Positions 1 to 5,698 of a stretch of DNA of 12,478 nt are shown here, piece by piece. How positions within the stretch are numbered: the first letter of the stretch is position 1; every line of letters starts with the position of its first letter. A model generated the notes under the pieces. It ran no database searches. It was given only the letters and a program-made list of their open reading frames with translations, and was not told the origin of the DNA. The translations under genes and the position numbers were made by a program. The DNA is from Thermoplasmatota archaeon. GTDB lineage: Bacteria > Pseudomonadota > Gammaproteobacteria > Burkholderiales > Thiobacillaceae. The stretch is taken from positions 1 to 12,478 of the forward strand of contig JAMCVR010000024.1 of NCBI GenBank assembly GCA_023475455.1, given 5' to 3'.

Positions 1-611
1 GGGGGGCGAACGATTACGCACGCAAGCGCGCGCGCATGCTGGCAAACGAAGGCTATGTGGCGCTGGTGGTCGACATGTACGGCAACGGCCAGGTGGCCGA
101 CAACCCGCAGGATGCCGGCGCGCTGGCGGGCAGCGTGAACAGGAACCCGCCGCTGGCCTATGCGCGCTTCGACGCCGCGCGCACGTTTCTCGACAGGCGG
201 CCCAATGTGAAGAAGGGCGAAATCGCCGCACTGGGCTATTGCTTCGGCGGCGGCGTGGTGCTCAACATGGCGCGCGCCGGCATGCCGCTGAAAGCCGTGG
301 TCAGCTACCACGGCGTGCTGGCGACCGACATGGCGGTGAAGCCGGGCGGCATCAGGGCGAAGCTGCGCGTCTTCCACGGCGAGGCCGACTCCATCGTGCC
401 GCCCGAGCAGGTCGAGGCGTTCAAGACCGAAATGGACAATGCCAAGGCCGACTACATGTTCGTGGCCTACCCCGGCGTGAAACACACTTTCACCAACCGC
501 GAGGCCGACAGCTACGCCGCGCAGTTCGGCCTGCCGCTCAAGTACGACAACGCGGCCGACAACGATTCGTGGACGCGGACGCTGGAGTTCCTCAAGGCGA
601 CGCTGAAATAA
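1..611 (+). CDS. Dienelactone hydrolase family protein (5' end missing)
   Basis: Alpha/beta hydrolase of the dienelactone hydrolase (DLH) family, probably a cytoplasmic esterase/lactonase acting on carboxylic-ester or dienelactone-type substrates. The frame is open from base 3 to the window edge and those codons read like the family (GANDYARKRAR before the first Met at 36), so the true start lies outside. Counting from Met36, the nucleophile elbow GYCFGGG gives Cys69, FHGEADSIVPPE gives Asp118 and GVKHTF gives His150. This is the complete Cys-Asp-His triad of DLH enzymes, with Cys rather than Ser. The stop overlaps the next start as TAATG, so translation is probably coupled to folE. The family call is secure; the natural substrate cannot be read from the sequence. 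Confidence 0.92.
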   Translation, partial: GANDYARKRARMLANEGYVALVVDMYGNGQVADNPQDAGALAGSVNRNPPLAYARFDAARTFLDRRPNVKKGEIAALGYCFGGGVVLNMARAGMPLKAVVSYHGVLATDMAVKPGGIRAKLRVFHGEADSIVPPEQVEAFKTEMDNAKADYMFVAYPGVKHTFTNREADSYAAQFGLPLKYDNAADNDSWTRTLEFLKATLK

Positions 612-1255
612 TGGCCGACCCCTGCGACCACGACTGCCACACCCCGCCCGGCAGCGGCAGCCTCGGCATTCCGCGGGTCGGCACGTTCGACCCGGTGGCG
701 TTCGAGCAGGCGGTGAACGCCATGCTCGCCGCCTGCGGGGTGGCGCCGGATTCTGCGCACACCGGGCGCACCGCGCAGCGGGTGCGCGAACTGTGGCAGA
801 AACGCCTGCTCGGCGGCTATGCGATCGAACCCGCCGAGGCGCTGGGCGAGGGCTTCGCCGACGACCGCGACGACATGGTGGTGGTGCGCGGCATCGCGGT
901 GCACGGCGTGTGTCCGCATCATCTGGTGCCGTTTCGCGGCGTGGCGCACGTCGCCTACATTCCCGGCGGCCGGCTGCACGGTTTCGGCCGCATCGCGCGC
1001 ATGGTCGACGCCATCGGCCACCGCTTCACCTACCAGGAATGGATGACGCGCGACATCGCCGAAGCGCTGGTGACGCACGGCCATGCCCGGGGCGCGGCCT
1101 GCATCATCGAGGCCGAGCAGCTGTGCCTGCTGCTGGGCGAAGACCGGCGCGGCGACGAGCGCGTCGTCACGCAGGCGTTCACCGGATGCTTCCGCGACAG
1201 CGACCAGATGCGCAACGAGTTCCTGCGTGCCATGGCACAACGCGAATTGCGTTAA
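611..1255 (+). CDS. folE: GTP cyclohydrolase I family protein (FolE-like, divergent active site)
   Basis: 214-residue T-fold protein of the GTP cyclohydrolase I family (GTP to dihydroneopterin triphosphate, first step of folate/pterin synthesis). The ATG overlaps the previous stop (TAATG). The zinc ligands are visible: Cys101 and His104 in VCPHHLVPF and Cys172 in EAEQLCLLL. The guanine-binding Gln142-Glu143 is kept. Compared with the E. coli enzyme, the catalytic His179 position is Gln170, Arg185 is Gly176, Ser135 is Gly126 and Lys136 is Arg127. Several catalytic or triphosphate-contacting residues are therefore changed. The N-terminus (MADPCDHDCH) is Cys/His-rich and could bind metal; that is inference. 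The fold is clear; whether it makes dihydroneopterin triphosphate is uncertain. Its 3' two-thirds recurs downstream in a 544-bp tandem duplication. Confidence 0.85.
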   Translation: MADPCDHDCHTPPGSGSLGIPRVGTFDPVAFEQAVNAMLAACGVAPDSAHTGRTAQRVRELWQKRLLGGYAIEPAEALGEGFADDRDDMVVVRGIAVHGVCPHHLVPFRGVAHVAYIPGGRLHGFGRIARMVDAIGHRFTYQEWMTRDIAEALVTHGHARGAACIIEAEQLCLLLGEDRRGDERVVTQAFTGCFRDSDQMRNEFLRAMAQRELR

Positions 1256-1281
1256 TTTCGGTTTGGGCTTGGCGTTTGCCT

Positions 1282-1304
1282 CCTCTCCCGTGTGCGGGGA
1301 GGGG
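1282..1304 (+). terminator. Imperfect GC hairpin downstream of folE
   Basis: CCTCTCCCG, loop TGTG, then CGGGGAGGGG. The stem is about nine pairs with one bulged G and one G-U pair. It starts 26 bp after the folE stop and resembles the dispersed CCTCTCCC...GGGAGAGG hairpins seen elsewhere in this window. There is no T-tract, so it may be a repeat-type hairpin that stabilises the mRNA 3' end rather than an intrinsic terminator. An identical copy lies at 1826-1848 because of the 544-bp duplication. Confidence 0.4.
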
Positions 1305-1399
1305 ACCGGTGACACGCCACTTCTGCATACTGCCGGCATGAAATTCTTTTTTCTGTTGATCGTCCTGCGTAGGGTGGGCGGAGCCCGCGCGGGCAAAGC

Positions 1400-1799
1400 C
1401 GCCGACGACCGCGACGACATGGTGGTGGTGCGCGGCATCGCGGTGCACGGCGTGTGTCCGCATCATCTGGTGCCGTTTCGCGGCGTGGCGCACGTCGCCT
1501 ACATTCCCGGCGGCCGGCTGCACGGTTTCGGCCGCATCGCGCGCATGGTCGACGCCATCGGCCACCGCTTCACCTACCAGGAATGGATGACGCGCGACAT
1601 CGCCGAAGCGCTGGTGACGCACGGCCATGCCCGGGGCGCGGCCTGCATCATCGAGGCCGAGCAGCTGTGCCTGCTGCTGGGCGAAGACCGGCGCGGCGAC
1701 GAGCGCGTCGTCACGCAGGCGTTCACCGGATGCTTCCGCGACAGCGACCAGATGCGCAACGAGTTCCTGCGTGCCATGGCACAACGCGAATTGCGTTAA
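1400..1799 (+). pseudogene. Second, 5'-truncated folE copy
   Basis: Identical to folE codons 83-214 including the stop, so it keeps all three zinc ligands and the QE guanine-binding pair but lacks the N-terminal helices. At the junction it happens to be in frame with an ATG at 1338 in the duplicated intergenic DNA, giving a possible 153-residue fusion that begins MKFFFLLIVL and looks like a hydrophobic leader. No Shine-Dalgarno precedes that ATG, and the same leader-like stretch recurs at 1882 without folE behind it. I therefore take the fusion as accidental. Confidence 0.85.
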
Positions 1800-1825
1800 T
1801 TTCGGTTTGGGCTTGGCGTTTGCCT

Positions 1826-1848
1826 CCTCTCCCGTGTGCGGGGAGGGG
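1826..1848 (+). terminator. Second copy of the folE-downstream hairpin
   Basis: Exact copy of the hairpin at 1282-1304, carried by the 544-bp duplication. In an unduplicated ancestor this would be the only copy. Confidence 0.35.
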
Positions 1849-1911
1849 ACCGGTGACACGCCACTTCTGCATACTGCCGGCATGAAATTCTTTTTTCTGT
1901 TGATCGTCCTG

Positions 1912-2031
1912 CGTAGGGTGGGCGGAGCCCGCGCGGGCAAAGCCGGGCTGCGTTCAGTCGGCCTTGAGGAATCTGGCCGGGCACAGGTGTTTGGCGAAGC
2001 CGTGTAAACGGTGGGCTTCGCCCACCCTACG
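1912..2031. repeat. Dispersed inverted-repeat element (CGTAGGGTGGGC...GCCCACCCTACG)
   Basis: A 12-bp arm CGTAGGGTGGGC (1912-1923) is matched by its exact reverse complement at 2020-2031. The right end also forms its own hairpin (GTGGGC TTC GCCCAC, 2011-2025). Similar elements are scattered through many proteobacterial genomes and carry no gene. Short open frames across it (for example one reading VGWAKPT on the minus strand) are products of the repeat. The left arm also occurs at 1368-1379 through the duplication. With flanking bases it fills the gap between folE and the TetR promoter; no other gene is visible between 1800 and 2087. Confidence 0.7.
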
Positions 2032-2053
2032 TGACTGCGGGCTATTTTTTGCC

Positions 2054-2081
2054 TTGACACATACCAACCGGTATGTATGAT
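2054..2081 (+). promoter_or_regulatory. Sigma70-type promoter of the TetR operon
   Basis: TTGACA (2054-2059), a 16-bp spacer, then TATGAT (2076-2081). The -35 is a perfect consensus and the -10 differs at one position. Transcription starting 6-8 bases after the -10 would begin at about 2087-2089, on the ATG at 2088. The message may therefore be leaderless, which fits the lack of a good Shine-Dalgarno there. Confidence 0.8.
2059..2076. promoter_or_regulatory. Palindromic operator for the adjacent TetR regulator
   Basis: ACATACC-AACC-GGTATGT has perfect 7-bp arms around a 4-bp centre. It occupies the whole promoter spacer and touches both the -35 and -10. A TetR dimer bound here would block RNA polymerase, so autorepression of the operon is the natural inference. 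Size and symmetry are typical of TetR-family sites. Confidence 0.75.
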
Positions 2082-2087
2082 AAGGCC

Positions 2088-2693
2088 ATGAACGTATCCG
2101 TCAAAACCCCCGACCTCACCCGCCAGACGCTGCTGGAAGCGGCGTTTGCCGAAATCCACCGCAACGGCTTCCAGGCCGCCTCGCTGGCGCAGATTCTCGC
2201 CGACACCGGACTCACCAAGGGGGCGCTCTACCACCATTTCCCGGACAAGCAGGCGCTCGGCCTGGCGGTGATCGAGGAGGTGATCCGGCCGCGGCTGGCG
2301 GCGATGATGTTCGAGCCGCTGGCGGACACCCAGGAGCCGCTGGCGGCGATGCAGGCGCTGCTCGCCACCAAGGCGGCCGAGGACGACCCGATGGTGGTGT
2401 CGCTGGGTTGCCCGCTCAACAACCTGATGCAGGAGATGAGCCCGGTCGACGAAAGCTTCCGCCTGCACTTGAACGATGTGTTCAAGGCGTGGGTCGGGGT
2501 GGTGGCGGCCGCGTTGAAGCGCGGCAAGACGGCGGGCGAGGTTCGCCGCGACGTCGATGCCGAGGCCACCGCCTTCTTCATCGTGTCGGCGCTCGAGGGC
2601 TGCGTCGGCATGAGCAAGAACACGCAATCCGTCGCGGCGTATCGCAGCTGCCTCGCGCAGCTCGGCCGTTTTCTGGACACGCTGAAACGCTGA
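2088..2693 (+). CDS. TetR/AcrR family transcriptional regulator
   Basis: 201-residue one-component repressor. Residues about 13-62 form the TetR DNA-binding domain: TLLEAAFAEIHRNGF, then the helix-turn-helix around LAQILADTGLTKGALYHHF. The C-terminal part is the ligand/dimerisation domain. It contains GCPLNNLMQEM (Cys108) plus Cys172 and Cys188; the G-C-x-x-x-N pattern resembles NemR/AcuR-type members, some of which sense electrophiles through cysteine, so a reactive or thiol-active inducer is plausible but unproven. I chose ATG 2088 rather than ATG 2073 because 2073 lies inside the operator and upstream of the likely transcription start. It is the first gene of a tightly spaced operon, with 8 bp to the next gene. 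Confidence 0.93.
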   Translation: MNVSVKTPDLTRQTLLEAAFAEIHRNGFQAASLAQILADTGLTKGALYHHFPDKQALGLAVIEEVIRPRLAAMMFEPLADTQEPLAAMQALLATKAAEDDPMVVSLGCPLNNLMQEMSPVDESFRLHLNDVFKAWVGVVAAALKRGKTAGEVRRDVDAEATAFFIVSALEGCVGMSKNTQSVAAYRSCLAQLGRFLDTLKR

Positions 2694-2701
2694 GGGCGAA
2701 C

Positions 2702-3193
2702 ATGCAAGCCGTCGAACAGGCCATCACCGGCGCACGCTATTCAAGCCACATCGGCGGCAGCACGCCGGAAGCGGCGCTGGAGCAGTTCTATGCCGCGTTC
2801 AACGGACGCGACCTTGCGCTGATGGCGGATAACTGGGCGCAGACCGACGAGATCGCGCTCGACAACCCGCTCGGCGGCATCCGGCGCGGCTGGACGGAAA
2901 TCCGCCCGCTGTACGAGCGCGTGTTTTCCGGGCCGGCGGCGGTGTATGTGGAGTTCTACGACTACTCCCTGCACCTTGGGCAGGAACTGTTCTACGCCGT
3001 GGGCCGCGAACGCGGATATTTTCGCCGTGGCAACACCGAACTGGCGCTGGCGATCCGCACCAGCCGCGTATTCAGGCAATTCGCCGGCCGCTGGAAGCAG
3101 GTGCATCACCACGGCTCGATCGAGGATCCCGATCTGCTGGCTCGCTACCAGTCGGCCGTGCTGGGCAAGCGGGTTCACTCACAAGGAGCTTGA
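2702..3193 (+). CDS. NTF2/SnoaL-like fold protein
   Basis: 163-residue protein of the nuclear-transport-factor-2/SnoaL-like group, small cone-shaped proteins that act as isomerases, hydrolases or ligand binders. Visible family features are the N-terminal helix (TPEAALEQFYAAFNGRDL, 21-38), a W-x(n)-D-NP-G segment (NWAQTDEIALDNPLGGI, 44-60) and the closing strand RWKQVHHHGSI (130-140). It has no signal peptide or membrane segment, so it should be cytoplasmic. A GAGGG at 2692-2696 overlapping the TetR stop serves as ribosome binding site. It is tightly linked to the regulator in front and the methyltransferase-like gene behind (2-bp gap), so it probably works on the compound that induces the operon. 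The exact reaction cannot be deduced. Confidence 0.8.
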   Translation: MQAVEQAITGARYSSHIGGSTPEAALEQFYAAFNGRDLALMADNWAQTDEIALDNPLGGIRRGWTEIRPLYERVFSGPAAVYVEFYDYSLHLGQELFYAVGRERGYFRRGNTELALAIRTSRVFRQFAGRWKQVHHHGSIEDPDLLARYQSAVLGKRVHSQGA

Positions 3194-3195
3194 CG

Positions 3196-3666
3196 ATGAA
3201 AGACGAAACGCGTCGTCCGCGCACGCTGATCCTGCCGCCCGCCCCCTACGCCGCGGCGCTCTTGGGCGGCTGGTGGCTGGACCGCAACCAGTTTGCCCTG
3301 CCGCTCGATCTGGGCGCGCTGACGGGTCCGCTGGGCTGGCTGACGCTCGGCATCGGGCTGGCGCTCTTCGTCTGGACGCTGTGGACGTTCGCGCGCCACC
3401 ACACCACGGTCAACCCGTATGTCGGCGCGTCCGAACTGTGCACGAGCGGCCCCTTCCGCTTCAGCCGCAATCCGATCTACCTCGGCGACTGGTTCATCCT
3501 GGCCGGGGTGTCGCTGCTGCTGCATACGGCGTGGCCGCTCGCGTTCGCCCCCCTGATCTGGGTCATGCTCCGCTTCGGCGTGATCCGGCACGAAGAAGCG
3601 CATCTCGAAGCGAAGTTCGGCGACGTCTACCGGGACTACAAAACCTGGGTGCGGCGCTGGCTTTGA
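3196..3666 (+). CDS. Isoprenylcysteine carboxyl methyltransferase-like membrane protein
   Basis: 156-residue integral membrane protein of the ICMT/PEMT-type methyltransferase superfamily. Hydrophobic segments lie at about 15-27, 46-66, 97-112 and 115-130. The signature region is present: GPFRFSRNPIYLG (85-97), then a C-terminal RHEEAHLEAKFGDVYRDY (131-148) with the conserved EE pair (133-134) and a final RRW. These match the S-adenosylmethionine-binding part of the family. ATG 3196 is preferred over TTG 3190 because AAGGAG (3183-3188) sits 7 bases upstream of it. Bacterial members are mostly uncharacterised and methylate unknown small molecules or lipids; true prenylcysteine substrates are unlikely. 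It is cotranscribed with its neighbours. Confidence 0.85.
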   Translation: MKDETRRPRTLILPPAPYAAALLGGWWLDRNQFALPLDLGALTGPLGWLTLGIGLALFVWTLWTFARHHTTVNPYVGASELCTSGPFRFSRNPIYLGDWFILAGVSLLLHTAWPLAFAPLIWVMLRFGVIRHEEAHLEAKFGDVYRDYKTWVRRWL

Positions 3667-3696
3667 ATGTTTGGACTCACTGGAAGGAGATTCTGC

Positions 3697-4311
3697 ATGA
3701 ATGTGAAAACGGCAATTGAATCCCGGCGCTCGGTCAAGTCCTTCGATCCCGCACACCGCATGAGCGAGGCCGAGGTGCATGAACTGTTGAGTCTGGCGAT
3801 GCTTGCGCCCACTGCCTTCAATATCCAGAACTGGCGCTTTGTCGTGGTGGGCGATCCTGCGCTTCGACAGGAAATACGCAAAGTGGCCTGGGACCAGCCC
3901 CAGGTGACTGACGCTTCCTTGCTGCTGGTGCTGTGCGCCGATCTGAAGGCCTGGGAGAAAAATCCCGAGCGCTACTGGCGCAATGTGGACGCGCCGGTAC
4001 GGGATTATCTGGTGCCGGCCATCCATCAGTATTATGCCGGGCGCGAACAGGTGCAGCGCGACGAGGCCATGCGCAGTTGCGGGCTGGCAGGCATGGCGCT
4101 GATGCTGGCGGCCAGGGAGATGGGCTACGACACCTGCCCGATGGACGGCTTCGACTTCGACGCCGTGGGCAAGCTCATCCAGCTGCCCGACGATCACGTC
4201 ATCAGCTTCATGCTGGCCGTGGGACGCGGCATCCGGCCGCCGTTTCCGCGTGGCGGTCAGCTTGCGCCTGATGAGGTGGTGGTGCATGACCGGTTTCGCC
4301 AATTGGCATGA
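3697..4311 (+). CDS. Nitroreductase family protein
   Basis: 204-residue FMN-dependent oxidoreductase of the nitroreductase family (NAD(P)H reduction of nitroaromatics, quinones or enones). The N-terminal FMN-phosphate motif ESRRSVKSFDP (8-18) is intact. APTAFNIQNWRFVVV (37-51) is the usual S/T-x-x-N-x-Q-x-W segment, and GYDTCPMDGFD (143-153) with VGRGIR (175-180) completes the flavin-binding region. ATG 3697 is chosen because GGAAGGAG (3682-3689) lies 7 bases upstream; an ATG at 3667 has no such site. The stop overlaps the next ATG (ATGA). A flavin reductase beside a TetR gene with NemR-like cysteine features fits detoxification of electrophiles, which is inference. Confidence 0.92.
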   Translation: MNVKTAIESRRSVKSFDPAHRMSEAEVHELLSLAMLAPTAFNIQNWRFVVVGDPALRQEIRKVAWDQPQVTDASLLLVLCADLKAWEKNPERYWRNVDAPVRDYLVPAIHQYYAGREQVQRDEAMRSCGLAGMALMLAAREMGYDTCPMDGFDFDAVGKLIQLPDDHVISFMLAVGRGIRPPFPRGGQLAPDEVVVHDRFRQLA

Positions 4312-4733
4312 GCGTTTCGTGCATTCCGCATCCGGGCGAAATCGTTGCCCAGGGGCGCTTCGGCCGGGCAGGCGTCATCGCCACGGCGGACGCCGCCGGG
4401 TATTGCGATTGCAGCTACCGGGGGCGCGAGACCGCTGGTGTGGCTGTCGATCCCACCGTCCTGGTGTTCCCGGATTACCCGGGCAATGGGTTGTTCAACA
4501 GCCTGGGTAATGTGCTGGTGAATCCGCATATCGGGTTGCTGTTCATCGATTTTGCCGCGTAAACGCGGCTGCGCGTCAACGGCAGCGCGGCGGTGATCGA
4601 TGCCGACGATGCGCTACGCGCATTGTGGCCTCGTGCGCAGCGTGCGGTGTGCGTGACCGTGGCGCGGGTTTACGGCAATTGCAGCCAGCGCATTCCGCGC
4701 ATGGCACTGTCGGCCCCGCCGCTGGAATGGTGA
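4308..4733 (+). pseudogene. Pyridoxamine 5'-phosphate oxidase-like (FMN-binding) gene interrupted by TAA
   Basis: The first 84 codons end at TAA 4560-4562, but the same frame continues for 56 more sense codons to TGA at 4731. Both halves read as one protein family: CDCSYRGRE, FPDYPGNGLFNSLGNVLVNP and IGLLFIDF before the stop, then TRLRVNGSAAVIDADD and YGNCSQRIPRM after it. This is the split-barrel FMN-binding family related to PNPOx, in which LLFIDF is normally followed directly by the RLRVNG strand. One nonsense codon therefore breaks the barrel. The N-terminal region before the first barrel strand looks short for the family. The gene overlaps the nitroreductase stop by 4 bp. A sequencing error or readthrough is the alternative to decay. 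Confidence 0.82.
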
Positions 4734-4826
4734 AAACTGGCAGGCAAACGTAATGCGGTCGCGGTGCGGCAGCGCACGATGGAATCGCCGTTACAGTTGA
4801 AAGACAGCAAATCGAGGAGATCCACC

Positions 4827-5180
4827 ATGCATGTCACCCTGCACGACAAATCGCTGGAGGTCCGGCTCACCGCCGCCGCGCAAAAGGCGCTGGCCAAGCG
4901 GACCACGCCGCTGGTTGCCGAGATGGAGTTGCTGTTCTCCTGCCTGCTGCGCAAGCGGGTGTACTTCGGTGAATCGGCGGAGCAGTCCACCCCGGTCAAC
5001 GACCGCCTGGCGGTGCGCTTCAAGCCGATCATGACGCGCCGCTGCAGCGTGGCCGAAGGCGGCGCCACCCCGCCTTCGGAGCGTTTCCCGCTCGAGAATC
5101 CCCGCCCCTATGTACCCAACTGGTTGGCCATCGATTACCGCCGTGGCAAGTGGGTGGGCGATTTCGGCTACGCCAGCTAG
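4827..5180 (+). CDS. Conserved-looking protein of unknown function, 117 residues
   Basis: I do not recognise a named family. The start is supported by GAGGAGA (4814-4820), 6 bases before the ATG. The protein has no signal peptide or membrane helix. Its first 40 residues are amphipathic (LHDKSLEVRL, AEMELLFSCLL). A basic middle with RFKPIMTRRCSV (64-75) carries Cys73; Cys39 lies in LFSCLLRK. The aromatic C-terminus (VPNWLAIDYRRGKWVGDFGY, 96-115) looks like paired beta strands. Codon use matches the neighbours, so I take it as real. It converges on tatD; their stop codons share one CTAG. The 93 bp in front (4734-4826) hold no other feature I can support. Its 3' two-thirds is repeated at 5460-5698. 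Confidence 0.75.
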   Translation: MHVTLHDKSLEVRLTAAAQKALAKRTTPLVAEMELLFSCLLRKRVYFGESAEQSTPVNDRLAVRFKPIMTRRCSVAEGGATPPSERFPLENPRPYVPNWLAIDYRRGKWVGDFGYAS

Positions 5181-5459
5181 TTCAATCTAAAGAGATCGCG
5201 GGCGTTGCGTGTGGTGGCCTGTGCCACTGCGTCCAGGTCCAGTCCGCGCAGTTCGGCCAGGGTCTGCGCGATCCGCGGCAGCTCGCCCGGCGCGTTGCGG
5301 CCGCGCCCGATCCACACCGGCGGAATGTCGGGGCTGTCGGTTTCCAGCACGATGGCGTCGAGTGGCAGGTCGACCGCCAGCCGGCGCAGGTTGTTGGCGC
5401 GCGGCCAGGTGAAGGCGCCGCCGAAACCCAGCTTGAATCCCAGCTTGATGAATTCGTCC
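5177..5459 (-). pseudogene. Detached 3' end of tatD
   Basis: Exact copy of the last 94 codons (stop included) of tatD, left over from the 518-bp duplication. It includes the ETDSPD metal-binding motif, but upstream it runs into the antisense of the 117-residue gene, so it has no start or N-terminal domain. Confidence 0.85.
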
Positions 5460-5698
5460 GCCTGCTGCGCAAGCGGGTGTACTTCGGTGAATCGGCGGAG
5501 CAGTCCACCCCGGTCAACGACCGCCTGGCGGTGCGCTTCAAGCCGATCATGACGCGCCGCTGCAGCGTGGCCGAAGGCGGCGCCACCCCGCCTTCGGAGC
5601 GTTTCCCGCTCGAGAATCCCCGCCCCTATGTACCCAACTGGTTGGCCATCGATTACCGCCGTGGCAAGTGGGTGGGCGATTTCGGCTACGCCAGCTAG
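5460..5698 (+). pseudogene. Detached 3' end of the 117-residue gene
   Basis: Exact copy of codons 39-117 plus stop of the gene at 4827-5180. Upstream of 5460 the frame continues only through the antisense of tatD, so no native start remains. The stop shares a CTAG with the intact tatD stop at 5695-5698. Confidence 0.85.

Larger units (their letters stand above)
856..1945. repeat. Tandem direct duplication, period 544 bp
   Basis: Bases 856-1399 are repeated head to tail at 1400-1943, with no difference found by eye. The unit holds folE from codon 83 to the stop, the intergenic hairpin and the left arm of a dispersed GTAGGGTGGGC element. At the junction (1400) the sequence switches from GGGCAAAGC to CGCCGACGACC. 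Only 2 bp (CG) are shared by both parents, and the same 2 bp recur at 1944-1945. There are no terminal inverted repeats and no transposase. The left-hand folE is intact; the right-hand one is a 5'-truncated fragment. Confidence 0.95.

Noticed and set aside
1338..1799. Secreted FolE-like protein starting MKFFFLLIVL
   Set aside because: The leader is intergenic repeat DNA joined by the duplication. There is no ribosome binding site, and the same leader occurs at 1882 without folE behind it.
2073..2087. Upstream ATG (2073) as the TetR start
   Set aside because: It lies inside the operator and the -10 region, so it would precede the transcript start.
1179..2627. 482-codon open frame on the minus strand
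   Set aside because: It runs antisense through folE, both repeat copies and the TetR gene. It has no domain and includes repeat-derived peptide such as VGWAKPT.
3175..4302. 375-codon open frame on the minus strand
   Set aside because: Antisense to the ICMT-like and nitroreductase genes, which have ribosome binding sites and family motifs.
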